From: Candidatus Omnitrophota bacterium
GTDB lineage: Bacteria; Omnitrophota; Gorgyraeia; Zapsychrales; JAHFFX01
Direction of reading: 5' to 3'
Length of the DNA: 33,357 nt
Assembly: GCA_023247705.1 (NCBI GenBank)
Contig: JAHFFY010000001.1
Span: forward strand, 1-33,357
This document shows positions 7,603 to 16,210 of the stretch, one piece after another. The notes under the pieces were generated by a model. The model saw only the letters and a list, made by a program, of their open reading frames with translations, did not search any database and was not told where the DNA came from. A program made the position numbers and the translations under genes. Numbering within the stretch: position 1 is the stretch's first letter; each line of letters opens with the position of its first letter.

Positions 7603-8930
7603 CCGAAAGTGAAAAAGAAGTGGAGAAAACTTCCACGCGGCAATCTGAAAGAAGTAATAAGGATTCCGTGAACCAAATCGACATTAGTAAGCTCAAGGAC
7701 ATGAAGATGTCCGAGCTGACTAAGCTGGCCAAGGATATGAACATCAACGGCATCAGCGGCATAAAAAAGCAAGATCTGATTTTTAAAGTCTTGCAGGGCC
7801 AGGCTGAGCGGGAAGGATTGATGTTCGGTGAAGGAACGCTCGAAATTCTCTCGGAAGGATTCGGATTCTTGCGCTCCGCCAACTATAATTATCTTCCGTG
7901 TCCGGACGATATTTATATTTCTCCATCTCAAATCCGAAAATTCGATTTGAAAACCGGAGACAGCGTGAGCGGACATATCCGCCCGCCGAAAGAAGGAGAG
8001 AAATACTTCGCGCTGCTAAAAGTGGAAGCCGTGAATTATGAGGACCCGGAGAAGTGCAAAGAAAAAATCCTGTTCGATAACCTGACGCCGCTTTATCCGA
8101 AAGACCGTCTGGTGTTGGAGTCGACCTCCGAAGAAGTTTCGATGCGGATCATGGATTTATTAACGCCGTTAGGAAAAGGTCAAAGAGGATTGATTGTTGC
8201 TCCACCTTATAGTGGAAAAACAGTCCTATTACAAAAGATCGCGAATTCGATCACGCAAAGCAATCCGGACATCATTTTATTGGTCTTGCTGATCGATGAA
8301 AGACCGGAAGAAGTCACCGATATGCAGCGCGGCGTGAAAGGCGAAGTCATTGCCTCCACGTTCGATGAACCAGCGGAACGCCATGTCCAGATCGCCGAAA
8401 TCGTTTTGGAAAAAGCCAAACGCCTGGTTGAGCATAAACGTGATGTCGTCATTTTACTCGATAGCATTACGCGTCTCGCCCGTGCGTATAACACGGTTGT
8501 CCCGCATAGCGGAAAGATTTTATCCGGTGGGGTGGATTCCAATGCGTTGCACAAACCGAAAAGATTCTTTGGCGCGGCCAGAGCGGTCGAGGAAGGCGGC
8601 AGTCTAACGATCATTGCGACGGCCTTAGTCGATACCGGTAGCCGCATGGATGAAGTCATCTTTGAAGAATTCAAGGGGACTGGTAACATGGAATTGCAAT
8701 TGGACCGTTCGTTATTTCAAAGAAGAATTTATCCGGCGATCGATATCAAACGTTCCAACACGCGTCATGAGGAATTGTTGATCGATAAAGATGAATTGCA
8801 GCGGATCTGGTTGCTGCGCAAAGCGATTAATGATCTCAACTCCGCGGAAGCCATGGAGCTTTTGATCGATCGTGTATCAAAGTTCAAAAGTAATAAAGAG
8901 TTTTTACAAAATATGAATAAAGTCAGCTAA
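7566..8930 (+). CDS. rho: transcription termination factor Rho
   Basis: Rho is a hexameric RNA-dependent ATPase that releases RNA polymerase at Rho-dependent terminators. In this 454-residue protein, a lysine/serine/glutamate-rich extension of about 40 residues precedes the Rho N-terminal helical domain ([13 protein letters not shown]). An RNA-binding cold-shock-like domain follows ([16 protein letters not shown]). The ATPase domain has P-loop APPYSGKT (K218), Walker [17 protein letters not shown], and [21 protein letters not shown]. coli K181 in APPKAGKT is Tyr215 here. The ATG at 7566 follows AGAGGGA closely and lies inside the coaE end, so the extension is probably real. A start at one of the later Met codons near residue 46 would give a core-only protein. 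No autoregulatory leader could be identified because the upstream region is coaE coding sequence. Confidence 0.97.
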   Translation: MAKVTTKESSKITESEKEVEKTSTRQSERSNKDSVNQIDISKLKDMKMSELTKLAKDMNINGISGIKKQDLIFKVLQGQAEREGLMFGEGTLEILSEGFGFLRSANYNYLPCPDDIYISPSQIRKFDLKTGDSVSGHIRPPKEGEKYFALLKVEAVNYEDPEKCKEKILFDNLTPLYPKDRLVLESTSEEVSMRIMDLLTPLGKGQRGLIVAPPYSGKTVLLQKIANSITQSNPDIILLVLLIDERPEEVTDMQRGVKGEVIASTFDEPAERHVQIAEIVLEKAKRLVEHKRDVVILLDSITRLARAYNTVVPHSGKILSGGVDSNALHKPKRFFGAARAVEEGGSLTIIATALVDTGSRMDEVIFEEFKGTGNMELQLDRSLFQRRIYPAIDIKRSNTRHEELLIDKDELQRIWLLRKAINDLNSAEAMELLIDRVSKFKSNKEFLQNMNKVS

Positions 8931-9055
8931 TACGGCGTTTCAAAAATCCTAGAACCACTTGCTTCCAGGAAAGACGCAGCAGTATAGTACCGCATACAAT
9001 AGTTTTAAAATTAAGAAGTGCGGTATTAATTTACATCTAAAGGAGAAAATAAATC
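8931..9055 (+). promoter_or_regulatory. rho-rpmE intergenic leader with a possible stem-loop
   Basis: This 124-base gap contains TACCGCA at 8988-8994, which can pair with TGCGGTA at 9019-9025 across a 24-base AT-rich loop. An imperfect CCTAGAA/TTCCAGG pairing lies at about 8949-8969. The first pairing ends shortly before the rpmE Shine-Dalgarno (AAAGGAG at 9039-9045). Ribosomal protein L31 leaders are autoregulatory in several bacteria, so an L31-type leader is conceivable. I see no match to a named motif and no clear promoter. Confidence 0.3.
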
Positions 9056-9256
9056 ATGAAAGTTAATTTACATCCAACTTATGAAGAGACAACGATCACC
9101 TGCGCGTGCGGGTCGGTCATTCACACCCGTTCAACCAGAAAGAATATCCGCGTTGATATCTGTTCTCAATGCCATCCTTTTTTCACGGGAGACAAGAAAT
9201 TTGTTGATACCGCGGGACGAATCGAGCGGTTCAGCAAACGCTATTCGAAGAAATAA
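9056..9256 (+). CDS. rpmE: 50S ribosomal protein L31 (zinc-binding type)
   Basis: The 66-residue protein begins [20 protein letters not shown], the standard L31 start. It keeps the four zinc ligands: C16 and C18 (C-x-C) and C36 and C39 ([10 protein letters not shown]). This makes it the zinc-containing C+ form rather than the zinc-free paralogue induced in zinc starvation. It ends with the usual basic tail FSKRYSKK. A strong Shine-Dalgarno (AAAGGAG) sits ten bases before the ATG. The gene lies between rho and prfA as in Firmicutes and many other phyla, and prfA begins only six bases after its stop. Confidence 0.97.
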   Translation: MKVNLHPTYEETTITCACGSVIHTRSTRKNIRVDICSQCHPFFTGDKKFVDTAGRIERFSKRYSKK

Positions 9257-9262
9257 TTTTTT

Positions 9263-10324
9263 ATGTTGCATAAATTCAAAAAATTCGAGAAAAGATATCT
9301 CGCAATCGAACACTTGCTCGCCGATCCGGAAATCAGCTCAGATCAGAATCATTGTCAGAAGTTAGGTAAAGAACTGTCTGATCTTTCCCCGATCGTCCAA
9401 TTCATTCGGGATTGTCGAAAAGCTCAGGAACAAATTGCCGAATTAGAGCACATGCTTTCGCAAAAACATGAGAAAGAATTTGAAGATCTGGCTAAATCCG
9501 AATTGAAGGAGTTGCAGAGCAAGGAAAAAGATCTTCTGGCCCGGCTGGAAGAATTGACTGATCCGAATCGCAATGAGCGCGATAAAGATTTGATTATCGA
9601 GATTCGGGCAGGAACAGGCGGTCAGGAAGCGAGCTTATTCGCCGGTGATTTGTACCGGATGTATACGCGCTATGCTGCGAACAAAGGCTGGAAAGTCGAT
9701 CCGATCAATGTGTCCGCTTCTGAACTGGGAGGATTTAAAGAAGTTATTTTTTCCGTCAGCGGGAAGGAAGCGTTTCGACGTTTAAAATGGGAAAGTGGCG
9801 CTCACCGTGTCCAGCGGGTCCCGGCCACCGAAGCCTCGGGGCGGATTCATACCTCAGCTGCCACCGTCGCGGTTTTGTTCGAACCGGAAGAAGTCGAAAT
9901 CAAGATCGATCCCAAGGATCTGAAAATTGACGTATACCGTTCTTCGGGTCCGGGAGGACAAAGCGTGAACACGACCGATTCCGCCGTGCGCATCACGCAT
10001 CTTCCAACAGGAACAGTCGTCACGTGCCAAGACGAACGCTCGCAGTTAAAAAACCGTGTTAAAGCGATGCGTGTTCTCCGAGCGCGGTTATTGGACCATA
10101 TGCAACGTGAAGCGTTCGATAAGGCCTCGCAGGAACGGAAGGCCAAGATCGGATCGGGCGACCGCAGCGAAAAAATCCGAACCTATAATTTCCCTGATCA
10201 TCGCGTGACCGATCATCGTATCGGATTTACCACTCACCAATTGACCAGTGTTCTGGATGGCGATTTGGATGAATTAACCGAGGCGCTTCTGAAGGCAGAG
10301 TTGGAGCAAAAAGACCCGGTATAA
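9263..10324 (+). CDS. prfA: peptide chain release factor 1
   Basis: RF1 recognises UAA and UAG and triggers peptide release. In this 353-residue protein a coiled N-terminal domain (to about residue 105) precedes the stop-codon recognition motif PAT at 187-189 ([14 protein letters not shown]). RF2 would have SPF there. The catalytic GGQ is at 231-233 ([18 protein letters not shown]). The GGQ glutamine is the target of PrmC, encoded immediately downstream. The ATG has no obvious Shine-Dalgarno and lies six bases after rpmE, so coupling to rpmE translation is likely. Length is close to the usual 355-360 residues. Confidence 0.97.
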   Translation: MLHKFKKFEKRYLAIEHLLADPEISSDQNHCQKLGKELSDLSPIVQFIRDCRKAQEQIAELEHMLSQKHEKEFEDLAKSELKELQSKEKDLLARLEELTDPNRNERDKDLIIEIRAGTGGQEASLFAGDLYRMYTRYAANKGWKVDPINVSASELGGFKEVIFSVSGKEAFRRLKWESGAHRVQRVPATEASGRIHTSAATVAVLFEPEEVEIKIDPKDLKIDVYRSSGPGGQSVNTTDSAVRITHLPTGTVVTCQDERSQLKNRVKAMRVLRARLLDHMQREAFDKASQERKAKIGSGDRSEKIRTYNFPDHRVTDHRIGFTTHQLTSVLDGDLDELTEALLKAELEQKDPV

Positions 10325-10326
10325 AT

Positions 10327-11127
10327 ATGAATGAAACCGAATTAATGTTAACATCCATTTTGGGTTGCCGGCGGGTTGATCTTTACGCGGATTGGAAACC
10401 GCTGGATGAATTCCAGAGGCTGCATTTGGACCGCATGAAATCCGAAAGGCAAAATGGAAGACCGCTCCAATATGTGATGGGATGGACGGAATTTATGGGT
10501 CTCAAGTTATGCGTTGATGAACGGGTTTTAATCCCGCGTTTTGAAACCGAACTTTTAGTTGAGTCCGTGCTCAAAACAGCAGAAAAAATATCTCGCCAAC
10601 CATTAGAGATCCTCGATATCGGAAGCGGATCAGGCAATATCGCCATCGCCCTAGCGGTTTTTTTAGAAAAATGTCAGGTCACCTCCGTAGATATTTCAGA
10701 GGAGGCGCTTGATTTAGCCCGAGAGAATGCTAAAATAAGCCAGGTCAGTCACGAAATCAACTTCATCCGAAGCGACATATTTAATGCATTCAAGACACCG
10801 AACGAAACAAACAAATTTGATATCATCGTTTCCAATCCGCCTTATATTTCAAGCCAGCGCATTCCTCATTTACCTATCGAGGTGCAATTTGAACCGGTCC
10901 TTGCTTTAGACGGAGGAGTAAGGGGATTATTTTTTTATGAACAGATTTTTGCGCAAGCGCAATTATTTTTAAAGCCGGATGGTTATTTGTTTCTGGAGAT
11001 TGGTGATGATCAAAGGAAAGATTTAGAAGATTTACTGAAAAAATATTCATGCTTCGATATTATTGAATTTAAAAAGGATCTTAATGAGCGAGATCGCATA
11101 TTAATACTTTGTCAAACCCGTTTTTAA
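10327..11127 (+). CDS. prmC: release factor glutamine N5-methyltransferase
   Basis: PrmC (HemK) methylates the GGQ glutamine of release factors using S-adenosylmethionine. The 266-residue protein has a short N-terminal helical domain with RPLQYVMGWTEFMGL. It also has the AdoMet-binding motif ILDIGSGSGNIAIALA and the substrate-binding NPPY at 170-173 (IIVSNPPYISS). The start follows the prfA stop after two bases, the classic prfA-prmC pairing. The last codons form the left arm of a 16-bp inverted repeat whose other arm lies in the murA leader. Confidence 0.95.
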   Translation: MNETELMLTSILGCRRVDLYADWKPLDEFQRLHLDRMKSERQNGRPLQYVMGWTEFMGLKLCVDERVLIPRFETELLVESVLKTAEKISRQPLEILDIGSGSGNIAIALAVFLEKCQVTSVDISEEALDLARENAKISQVSHEINFIRSDIFNAFKTPNETNKFDIIVSNPPYISSQRIPHLPIEVQFEPVLALDGGVRGLFFYEQIFAQAQLFLKPDGYLFLEIGDDQRKDLEDLLKKYSCFDIIEFKKDLNERDRILILCQTRF

Positions 11128-11191
11128 TCGTTGATCCCTCCATACTTTGAAGGAACTCAATTATTAGAAATAAAATTGACAAAGTATTAAT
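11100..11191. repeat. 16-bp perfect inverted repeat spanning the prmC end and the murA leader
   Basis: Positions 11100-11115 (ATTAATACTTTGTCAA) are the exact reverse complement of 11176-11191, with 60 bases between. A third, shorter copy in the left-arm orientation (ATACTTTG, 11142-11149) can pair with the right arm instead, assisted by TCAATT/AATTGA just inside. The transcript could therefore form two mutually exclusive stems. The left arm lies in prmC codons and the right arm ends 38 bases before the murA ATG. No T run follows, so it does not look like a simple intrinsic terminator. The right arm contains TTGACA, but no fitting -10 hexamer follows at 16-18 bases. Confidence 0.6.
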
Positions 11192-11229
11192 CGTACAGTT
11201 CACGAAAACTTTTGAGGGGTTTAATTGCT

Positions 11230-12492
11230 ATGGACAAATTAGTCATTGAGGGAGGATATCCACTAAAAGGGGAAATCAAAGTGAGCGGTTCCAAAAACGC
11301 GACACTCCCTATTCTTGCAGCAACCTTACTAACAGATGATGTCTGCACGATCCGTAACTGCCCGAAACTCCGCGATACCATGACCATGATCAAATTGTTA
11401 AGGTCATTGGGCAAAACAGTGGACATGGGCAAAGACGAAATCATTATCTCCTCGAAGGGCGATTTAAATTACATCGCGGAATACAAGCTTGTTTCGACAA
11501 TGCGCGGATCTTTTTGTGTATTAGGACCGTTGCTGGCGAAACTCGGGAAGGCCAAAGTTTCTTTACCCGGCGGATGTGTGATTGGGATTCGGCCCGTTGA
11601 TTTGCACATCAAAGGGATTAAAGCCTTAGGGGCTAACATTGAAATCGAAGGCGGATATGTCATCGCCAAGGCCAAACATCTAAAAGGGGCCCATGTTTAT
11701 TTAGGCGGCGGATTCGGGTCATCGGTTTTAGCGACGGCCAATCTGATGATGGCGGCGGTATTGACCAACGGTGAAACGATTATTGAATCAGCGGCCTGTG
11801 AACCGGAGATTGAAGACCTTGCAAATTTTTTGATTGCGATGGGGGCGAAGATCAAAGGCAAAGGCACTCCGCAAATTATTATTAACGGTGTTAAAAAATT
11901 ACATGGTGCTGATTACAAAATCAGTTCTGACCGTATTGAGGCCGGCACGTTTATCGTGATGGCCGCAGCGACTAAAAGTAACTTGGTCATCCGCAATGCC
12001 AATTACAGCCACTTATTGGCCTTAATCGACCGCATGGAAGAAGCTGGTGTCAAATTTGAAAAAGATTATAATGTGATCAAAGTCAAATGCGCCAAGACAT
12101 TAAAACCAACGAGCGTCACGACCTTTCCGTATCCGGGGTTCCCAACCGATCTTCAGGCGCAATTTATGGCTCTCATGGCCTTAACCCCCGGGGTCAGCGT
12201 GATTACTGATAAAGTTTATCCGGATCGTTTTATCCATATTGCTGAGTTAAACCGAATGGGGGCCAATATTCGTCGAGAAGGAAGCAATGCGATCGTCGAA
12301 GGCGTCAAAAAACTATATGGCGCTCCGGTGATGGCTTCCGATTTACGCGCCTCAGCGGCACTGGTTATTGCCGGGCTGGCCGCGCAAGGCAAGACAGAAA
12401 TTCATCGCATCTACCATCTCGAAAGAGGATATGAAGAACTTGATGAAAAATTAAAATTTTTAGGCGCGAAAGTTTATCGGGAAAAAGAATAA
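11230..12492 (+). CDS. murA: UDP-N-acetylglucosamine 1-carboxyvinyltransferase
   Basis: MurA transfers enolpyruvate from PEP to UDP-GlcNAc, the first committed step of peptidoglycan synthesis. The 420-residue protein begins [20 protein letters not shown] and contains [13 protein letters not shown] (catalytic lysine and asparagine pair). The PEP-binding cysteine C116 lies in [15 protein letters not shown]; this Cys is the fosfomycin target, so sensitivity of the enzyme is expected. It ends with the usual [17 protein letters not shown] region. I chose the ATG at 11230 over an in-frame TTG at 11212 because GAGGGG lies ten bases before it and the length then matches the family. One base separates it from trpG. 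Confidence 0.96.
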   Translation: MDKLVIEGGYPLKGEIKVSGSKNATLPILAATLLTDDVCTIRNCPKLRDTMTMIKLLRSLGKTVDMGKDEIIISSKGDLNYIAEYKLVSTMRGSFCVLGPLLAKLGKAKVSLPGGCVIGIRPVDLHIKGIKALGANIEIEGGYVIAKAKHLKGAHVYLGGGFGSSVLATANLMMAAVLTNGETIIESAACEPEIEDLANFLIAMGAKIKGKGTPQIIINGVKKLHGADYKISSDRIEAGTFIVMAAATKSNLVIRNANYSHLLALIDRMEEAGVKFEKDYNVIKVKCAKTLKPTSVTTFPYPGFPTDLQAQFMALMALTPGVSVITDKVYPDRFIHIAELNRMGANIRREGSNAIVEGVKKLYGAPVMASDLRASAALVIAGLAAQGKTEIHRIYHLERGYEELDEKLKFLGAKVYREKE

Positions 12493-12493
12493 T

Positions 12494-13060
12494 ATGATTT
12501 TAATGATTGATAATTATGATTCGTTCACCTATAACCTTGTTCAGTATCTCGGTGAACTAAAGGCAGACTTAAAAGTATTCCGCAACGATGCGATCACCAT
12601 CGCGAAAATCAAGAAAATCCGTCCGGAACGCATCGTTATTTCTCCCGGTCCGGGTCGTCCGGAGGACGCCGGTTGTTCGGTGGAAATTATCCGGGAATTT
12701 GCCGGACGCATCCCGATTTTAGGGGTTTGTTTAGGACATCAGGCGATCGGCTTTGCTTATGGCGGAAAAATTATTCAGGCCAAAGAATTGATGCACGGAA
12801 AGACCTCGCAGATTTATCACGATAAGGCGAATCTTTTTAAATCTCTGTCGAATCCATTTGAGGCAACGCGATATCACTCTTTAGTCATTGAACGGACATC
12901 TATCCCCGCATGTCTGGACGTCACCGCCTGGACCCAGGACAAAGAAATCATGGGGGTCAAACATAAGAAGTACTCCGTATGGGGCGTTCAATTCCATCCA
13001 GAATCGATTCTGACAAAGTCGGGTTATACAATTCTCAAGAATTTTTTATCGCTGAAGTGA
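12494..13060 (+). CDS. trpG: anthranilate synthase or aminodeoxychorismate synthase glutamine amidotransferase subunit
   Basis: This 188-residue class I glutamine amidotransferase supplies ammonia to a chorismate-using partner. It has the N-terminus [20 protein letters not shown], the oxyanion region [11 protein letters not shown], nucleophile C79 in [10 protein letters not shown], and the histidine and glutamate of the triad (H168, E170) in QFHPESIL. Its position directly before trpD supports an anthranilate synthase role, but trpE is not adjacent. The protein may instead, or also, serve PabB in folate synthesis, as dual-use TrpG/PabA proteins do. The stop overlaps the GTG start of trpD. Confidence 0.9.
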   Translation: MILMIDNYDSFTYNLVQYLGELKADLKVFRNDAITIAKIKKIRPERIVISPGPGRPEDAGCSVEIIREFAGRIPILGVCLGHQAIGFAYGGKIIQAKELMHGKTSQIYHDKANLFKSLSNPFEATRYHSLVIERTSIPACLDVTAWTQDKEIMGVKHKKYSVWGVQFHPESILTKSGYTILKNFLSLK

Positions 13061-14070
13061 AGACATACATTAAAAAAGTTAAAAATAAGACTAACCTCTC
13101 GGCTGCGGAGATGGAGAAAGTCATGAGTTCGATTATGGGCGGTCAAGTCTCAGAAGAAGATCTCACCGATCTTTTACTCGCTCTTCGTGAGAAAGGTCCA
13201 TCGATTGAAGAGATCACCAGCGCGGCGAAAGTCATGCGTAAGTTTGCGATCCGGATCCCGACCCGCCACGATCTTATTTTAGATACCTGCGGGACCGGGG
13301 GAGACAAAAAGAATACGTTCAATATTTCAACGATCGTTGCATTTGTGGTTTCGGGTGCCGGTGTTGTGGTTGCCAAACACGGCAATCGCGCTGTGTCCAG
13401 TTCTTGCGGGAGCGCGGACCTTCTGGAGGCGTTAGGCGTTAATCTCAATATTGAACAGGAACATTTGAGCGAATGCCTGGATGAATTGGGCATTGCATTT
13501 TTATTTGCCCAAAAATTTCATCCGGCTATGAAGAATGTCGCCCATGTCCGCAAACAGTTGGGTGTTGAAACGATTTTCAACGTTCTTGGCCCGCTGACTA
13601 ATCCTGCGATCGCCACTCACCAGATGTTGGGGGTTTATGACCGAAGTTTGCTGGAAACAATGGCCAATGTTCTAAAAAATTTAGGATTAGAAAAGGCTTT
13701 GGTTGTCCAAGGGAGCGATGGTCTGGATGAAGTGACTTTGTCCGGAAAAACGTCGATCTGTGAATTATCGGATGATAAAATCCGTTCCTACGAAATTCAT
13801 CCGAAGGACTTTGGGATTGCGGGTGCTTCCTTAGAGACTGTGAAGGGCGGAAGTCTGGACAAAAATTTAAAAATCGCCAAGGACATTTTAACCGGTAAAA
13901 TAGGACCGCATCGCGATATAGTTATTTTGAATGCAGGCTGTGCGCTTTACGCGGCTCAGGCCGCCAAAACAATCGCCGATGGAATCCAACTGGCAAACAA
14001 ATCAATCGATTCGGGTAAGGCCTTGGAGAAACTGGATGCGCTGAAGGAATTTACAAATAGTGGAAACTGA
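13057..14070 (+). CDS. trpD: anthranilate phosphoribosyltransferase
   Basis: TrpD joins anthranilate to PRPP to give phosphoribosylanthranilate. The signature [17 protein letters not shown] lies around residues 77-93, then [20 protein letters not shown], and later GPLTNPA and QGSDGLDE. The GTG at 13057 overlaps the trpG stop as GTGA and yields a 337-residue protein beginning [20 protein letters not shown], the family's normal start. An open frame reaches further upstream inside trpG but is not homologous there. The 3' end overlaps trpC by 11 bases. Confidence 0.95.
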   Translation: MKTYIKKVKNKTNLSAAEMEKVMSSIMGGQVSEEDLTDLLLALREKGPSIEEITSAAKVMRKFAIRIPTRHDLILDTCGTGGDKKNTFNISTIVAFVVSGAGVVVAKHGNRAVSSSCGSADLLEALGVNLNIEQEHLSECLDELGIAFLFAQKFHPAMKNVAHVRKQLGVETIFNVLGPLTNPAIATHQMLGVYDRSLLETMANVLKNLGLEKALVVQGSDGLDEVTLSGKTSICELSDDKIRSYEIHPKDFGIAGASLETVKGGSLDKNLKIAKDILTGKIGPHRDIVILNAGCALYAAQAAKTIADGIQLANKSIDSGKALEKLDALKEFTNSGN

Positions 14071-14866
14071 TTCGGATTTTTTAACAAAAATCATTGCGGA
14101 TAAAAAGAGCCTTCTTAAAACTAAAGAGGCTTTTTTCTTATCGCTTAAGAAAAAATTCGCCCAAGAGCGCGTCTCGCGATACAGCCTTTTTAAAAAAGCG
14201 ATTTCCAAACCGGGAAAAGTGAATCTCATCGCGGAGATCAAGAGGGCCTCACCCTCCCAAGGAATTCTTGCGGCTGATTTTGATGTTCTGAAACTCGCCC
14301 GCGTATATGTCGAAAATCGAGCGGACGCGTTATCTATTCTGACGGAAGAAAATTATTTTTTAGGAAAACCCGTCTATATTAAGAAAGTAAGCGAAAAATT
14401 CGATGTCCCCATTCTCACCAAAGATTTTATCATTGATGAAGTCCAGATCTATGAAGCCTTTGTTAATGGCGCGAGCGCGGTTCTTCTGATTGTCGGCATT
14501 CTAGATGATCCCCAATTGGTCCACTTGTTTGACGTGGCTTCGCGGCTGGATCTTGATTGTTTGGTGGAAGTCCATGATGAGAAAGAGCTGGAACGGGCGT
14601 TGAGACTGAATGCCGAAATTATTGGGATCAATAACCGTGATTTGCATACCTTCAAGGTTGATCTGAAGGTGAGCGAAAGGCTCATGGTGCTCATTCCGAA
14701 AAATAAAGTCATTGTTGTGGAAAGCGGACTAAAATCGTTTGAAGAGATCAAACATTTTCAATCTTTGGGCGCTCACGCGGTTTTAATCGGTGAGACGTTT
14801 ATCAAAGCGACCAATATCGGAAAAAAAATCAAGGAAGTCATGTATGGTCCATCCCATCAGGGTTAA
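14060..14866 (+). CDS. trpC: indole-3-glycerol phosphate synthase
   Basis: TrpC closes the indole ring of the carboxyphenylamino-deoxyribulose phosphate produced after TrpF. The 268-residue TIM barrel has the expected active-site segments in order: EIKRASPSQG, ILTEENYFLG, PILTKDFIIDEVQIYEA, CLVEVHDE, IGINNRDLHTF, and VVESGL. The start is a GTG at 14060 inside the end of trpD; the upstream bases show no strong Shine-Dalgarno, so translational coupling is likely. It is a stand-alone enzyme, not fused to TrpF as in E. coli. Confidence 0.95.
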   Translation: METDSDFLTKIIADKKSLLKTKEAFFLSLKKKFAQERVSRYSLFKKAISKPGKVNLIAEIKRASPSQGILAADFDVLKLARVYVENRADALSILTEENYFLGKPVYIKKVSEKFDVPILTKDFIIDEVQIYEAFVNGASAVLLIVGILDDPQLVHLFDVASRLDLDCLVEVHDEKELERALRLNAEIIGINNRDLHTFKVDLKVSERLMVLIPKNKVIVVESGLKSFEEIKHFQSLGAHAVLIGETFIKATNIGKKIKEVMYGPSHQG

Positions 14867-15470
14867 AATTTGCGGGATTACGAGGCTGGAAGATGGCTTA
14901 AGGGCAGCGGAGTTAGGCGCGTGCGCTTTGGGATTCATTTTTTATAAAAAGAGCCAGCGTTATATTGCGCCTGATCAGGCTAAAAAAATTATTACCCAAT
15001 TGCCACCGCTGGTGATCCCTGTCGGGGTTTTTGTGAATGAGACAGAAGCGGACGTGGAGCGGATCGCCAAGTATTGCCATCTTTCAGCAATACAACTCCA
15101 GGGAGAAGAATCTCCCGCATATTGCCTAAAGTTGAGTCGATATCGAATCATCAAGGCCTTTCGGGTGAAAGACGATTTTAATCCTGGACGTTTGTCGCCG
15201 TATCGTGTTTCGGCTTACCTTTTCGATGCGCTTCAGGACAAGCAATATGGAGGGACGGGGAAACAATTTGATTGGAAGATTTTAAGCGCAAAGAAATTTG
15301 AGAAACCAATTATTCTCTCTGGCGGAATCAGCGCGCAGAATGTAAGGGATGCGATCAAGATCGTTCATCCATATGCAGTGGATTTATCGAGCAGTGTTGA
15401 GAAGTCTCCGGGGAAAAAAGATAAAAAAAAATTAATTGCATTTTTTGATGCTTTGGGGAGAGTGAAGTGA
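14844..15470 (+). CDS. trpF: phosphoribosylanthranilate isomerase
   Basis: TrpF carries out the Amadori rearrangement of phosphoribosylanthranilate. The 208-residue TIM barrel starts MVHPIRVKICGITRLEDGL with the general-base cysteine in KICGIT. It continues with GFIFYKKSQRYI, VGVFVNE, IQLQGEE, the catalytic aspartate in YLFDALQ followed by YGGTGKQFDW, and ILSGGISAQNV. I placed the start at the ATG at 14844, eight bases after AAGGA and 23 bases inside trpC; an earlier in-frame ATG at 14790 lies deeper in trpC and adds nothing family-like. The phosphate loop VDLSSSVE and the terminal GKKDKKKL are normal. Confidence 0.94.
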   Translation: MVHPIRVKICGITRLEDGLRAAELGACALGFIFYKKSQRYIAPDQAKKIITQLPPLVIPVGVFVNETEADVERIAKYCHLSAIQLQGEESPAYCLKLSRYRIIKAFRVKDDFNPGRLSPYRVSAYLFDALQDKQYGGTGKQFDWKILSAKKFEKPIILSGGISAQNVRDAIKIVHPYAVDLSSSVEKSPGKKDKKKLIAFFDALGRVK

Positions 15471-15471
15471 A

Positions 15472-16146
15472 ATGGCAAAAGTAGTCTTTGATATTGAGAC
15501 GGTTGGACAAGAGTTTGATTTGCTGGATGATACATCGAAAGAATATTTTCTCCGGTTTGCCGATACGGATGAAAAGCAGGAGGAAGCAAAAAACAGTCTG
15601 AGTTTTTATCCCCTGACGGCCCAGGTGGTCACCATCGGCATGCTCGATGTGGAAAGTGAAAAAGGAGTTGTTTATTATCAGGATCAGACACAAAAACCCA
15701 AAAAGATGACTGAAGGGGAAATTACGTATATCTCCGGATCCGAAAAAGAAATTCTCGCCGCATTCTGGAATCAACTTAAGAATTACACTCATTTTATCAC
15801 TTTTAACGGACGGACATTTGACTGTCCATTTTTGATGATTCGTTCGGCTGTTCATTCCATCCGTACGACTAAAAATTTGATGCCGTACCGTTATACCGCG
15901 AGTCCTCATGTCGATCTTGCCGATCAGTTATCATTTTACGAAGCTTTGAAGCGGAAATTCAGCTTGCACATGTGGTGCATGGCCTTTGGCATTGAAAGTC
16001 CTAAGCAAGATGGAATGACTGGGCTTCAGGTCAAGGATTTTTACAAACAGGGATGTTATCTGGACATTGCGCGTTATTGTGTCGGGGATCTCAAAGCGAC
16101 CAAAAAGCTTTATCATTACTGGGATCAATATCTGAAATTTGCCTAA
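15472..16146 (+). CDS. predicted PolB-type 3'-5' exonuclease
   Basis: The 224-residue protein belongs to the predicted 3'-5' exonucleases related to the proofreading domain of family B polymerases (the PF10108-type family, by my recognition). The three DEDDy motifs are visible: Exo I VVFDIET (D7, E9), Exo II ITFNGRTFDCPFL near residue 110, and Exo III ARYCVGDLKATKKL near 200, with tyrosine and aspartate in Y-x3-D spacing. No polymerase domain is attached. One base separates it from trpF, so it is probably co-transcribed with murA-trpGDCF despite the unrelated role. Biological function is not established; repair or trimming of 3' ends is the natural inference. Confidence 0.88.
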   Translation: MAKVVFDIETVGQEFDLLDDTSKEYFLRFADTDEKQEEAKNSLSFYPLTAQVVTIGMLDVESEKGVVYYQDQTQKPKKMTEGEITYISGSEKEILAAFWNQLKNYTHFITFNGRTFDCPFLMIRSAVHSIRTTKNLMPYRYTASPHVDLADQLSFYEALKRKFSLHMWCMAFGIESPKQDGMTGLQVKDFYKQGCYLDIARYCVGDLKATKKLYHYWDQYLKFA

Positions 16147-16210
16147 TTGAGATCAAACGCTATGATTCGGATCAAGGTGCCCTGAGTTGTAATACGGGTG
16201 ATAAACGGAT

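Noticed and set aside
7514-7976. Long minus-strand open frames opposite the rho start
   Set aside because: They are shadows of rho. The products are low-complexity serine/leucine-rich and the plus-strand frame is unmistakably Rho.
11176-11204. TTGACA as a -35 box of a murA promoter
   Set aside because: The hexamer lies in the right arm of the inverted repeat, and no -10-like sequence occurs 16-18 bases later (TTCACG at spacing 17).
12979-13056. Upstream extension of trpD inside trpG
   Set aside because: The extension is out-of-frame trpG sequence, and the GTG at 13057 matches the normal TrpD N-terminus.
15355-15909. 184-codon minus-strand frame opposite trpF and the exonuclease
   Set aside because: It overlaps two well-supported genes on the opposite strand, has no ribosome site, and has no recognisable domain.
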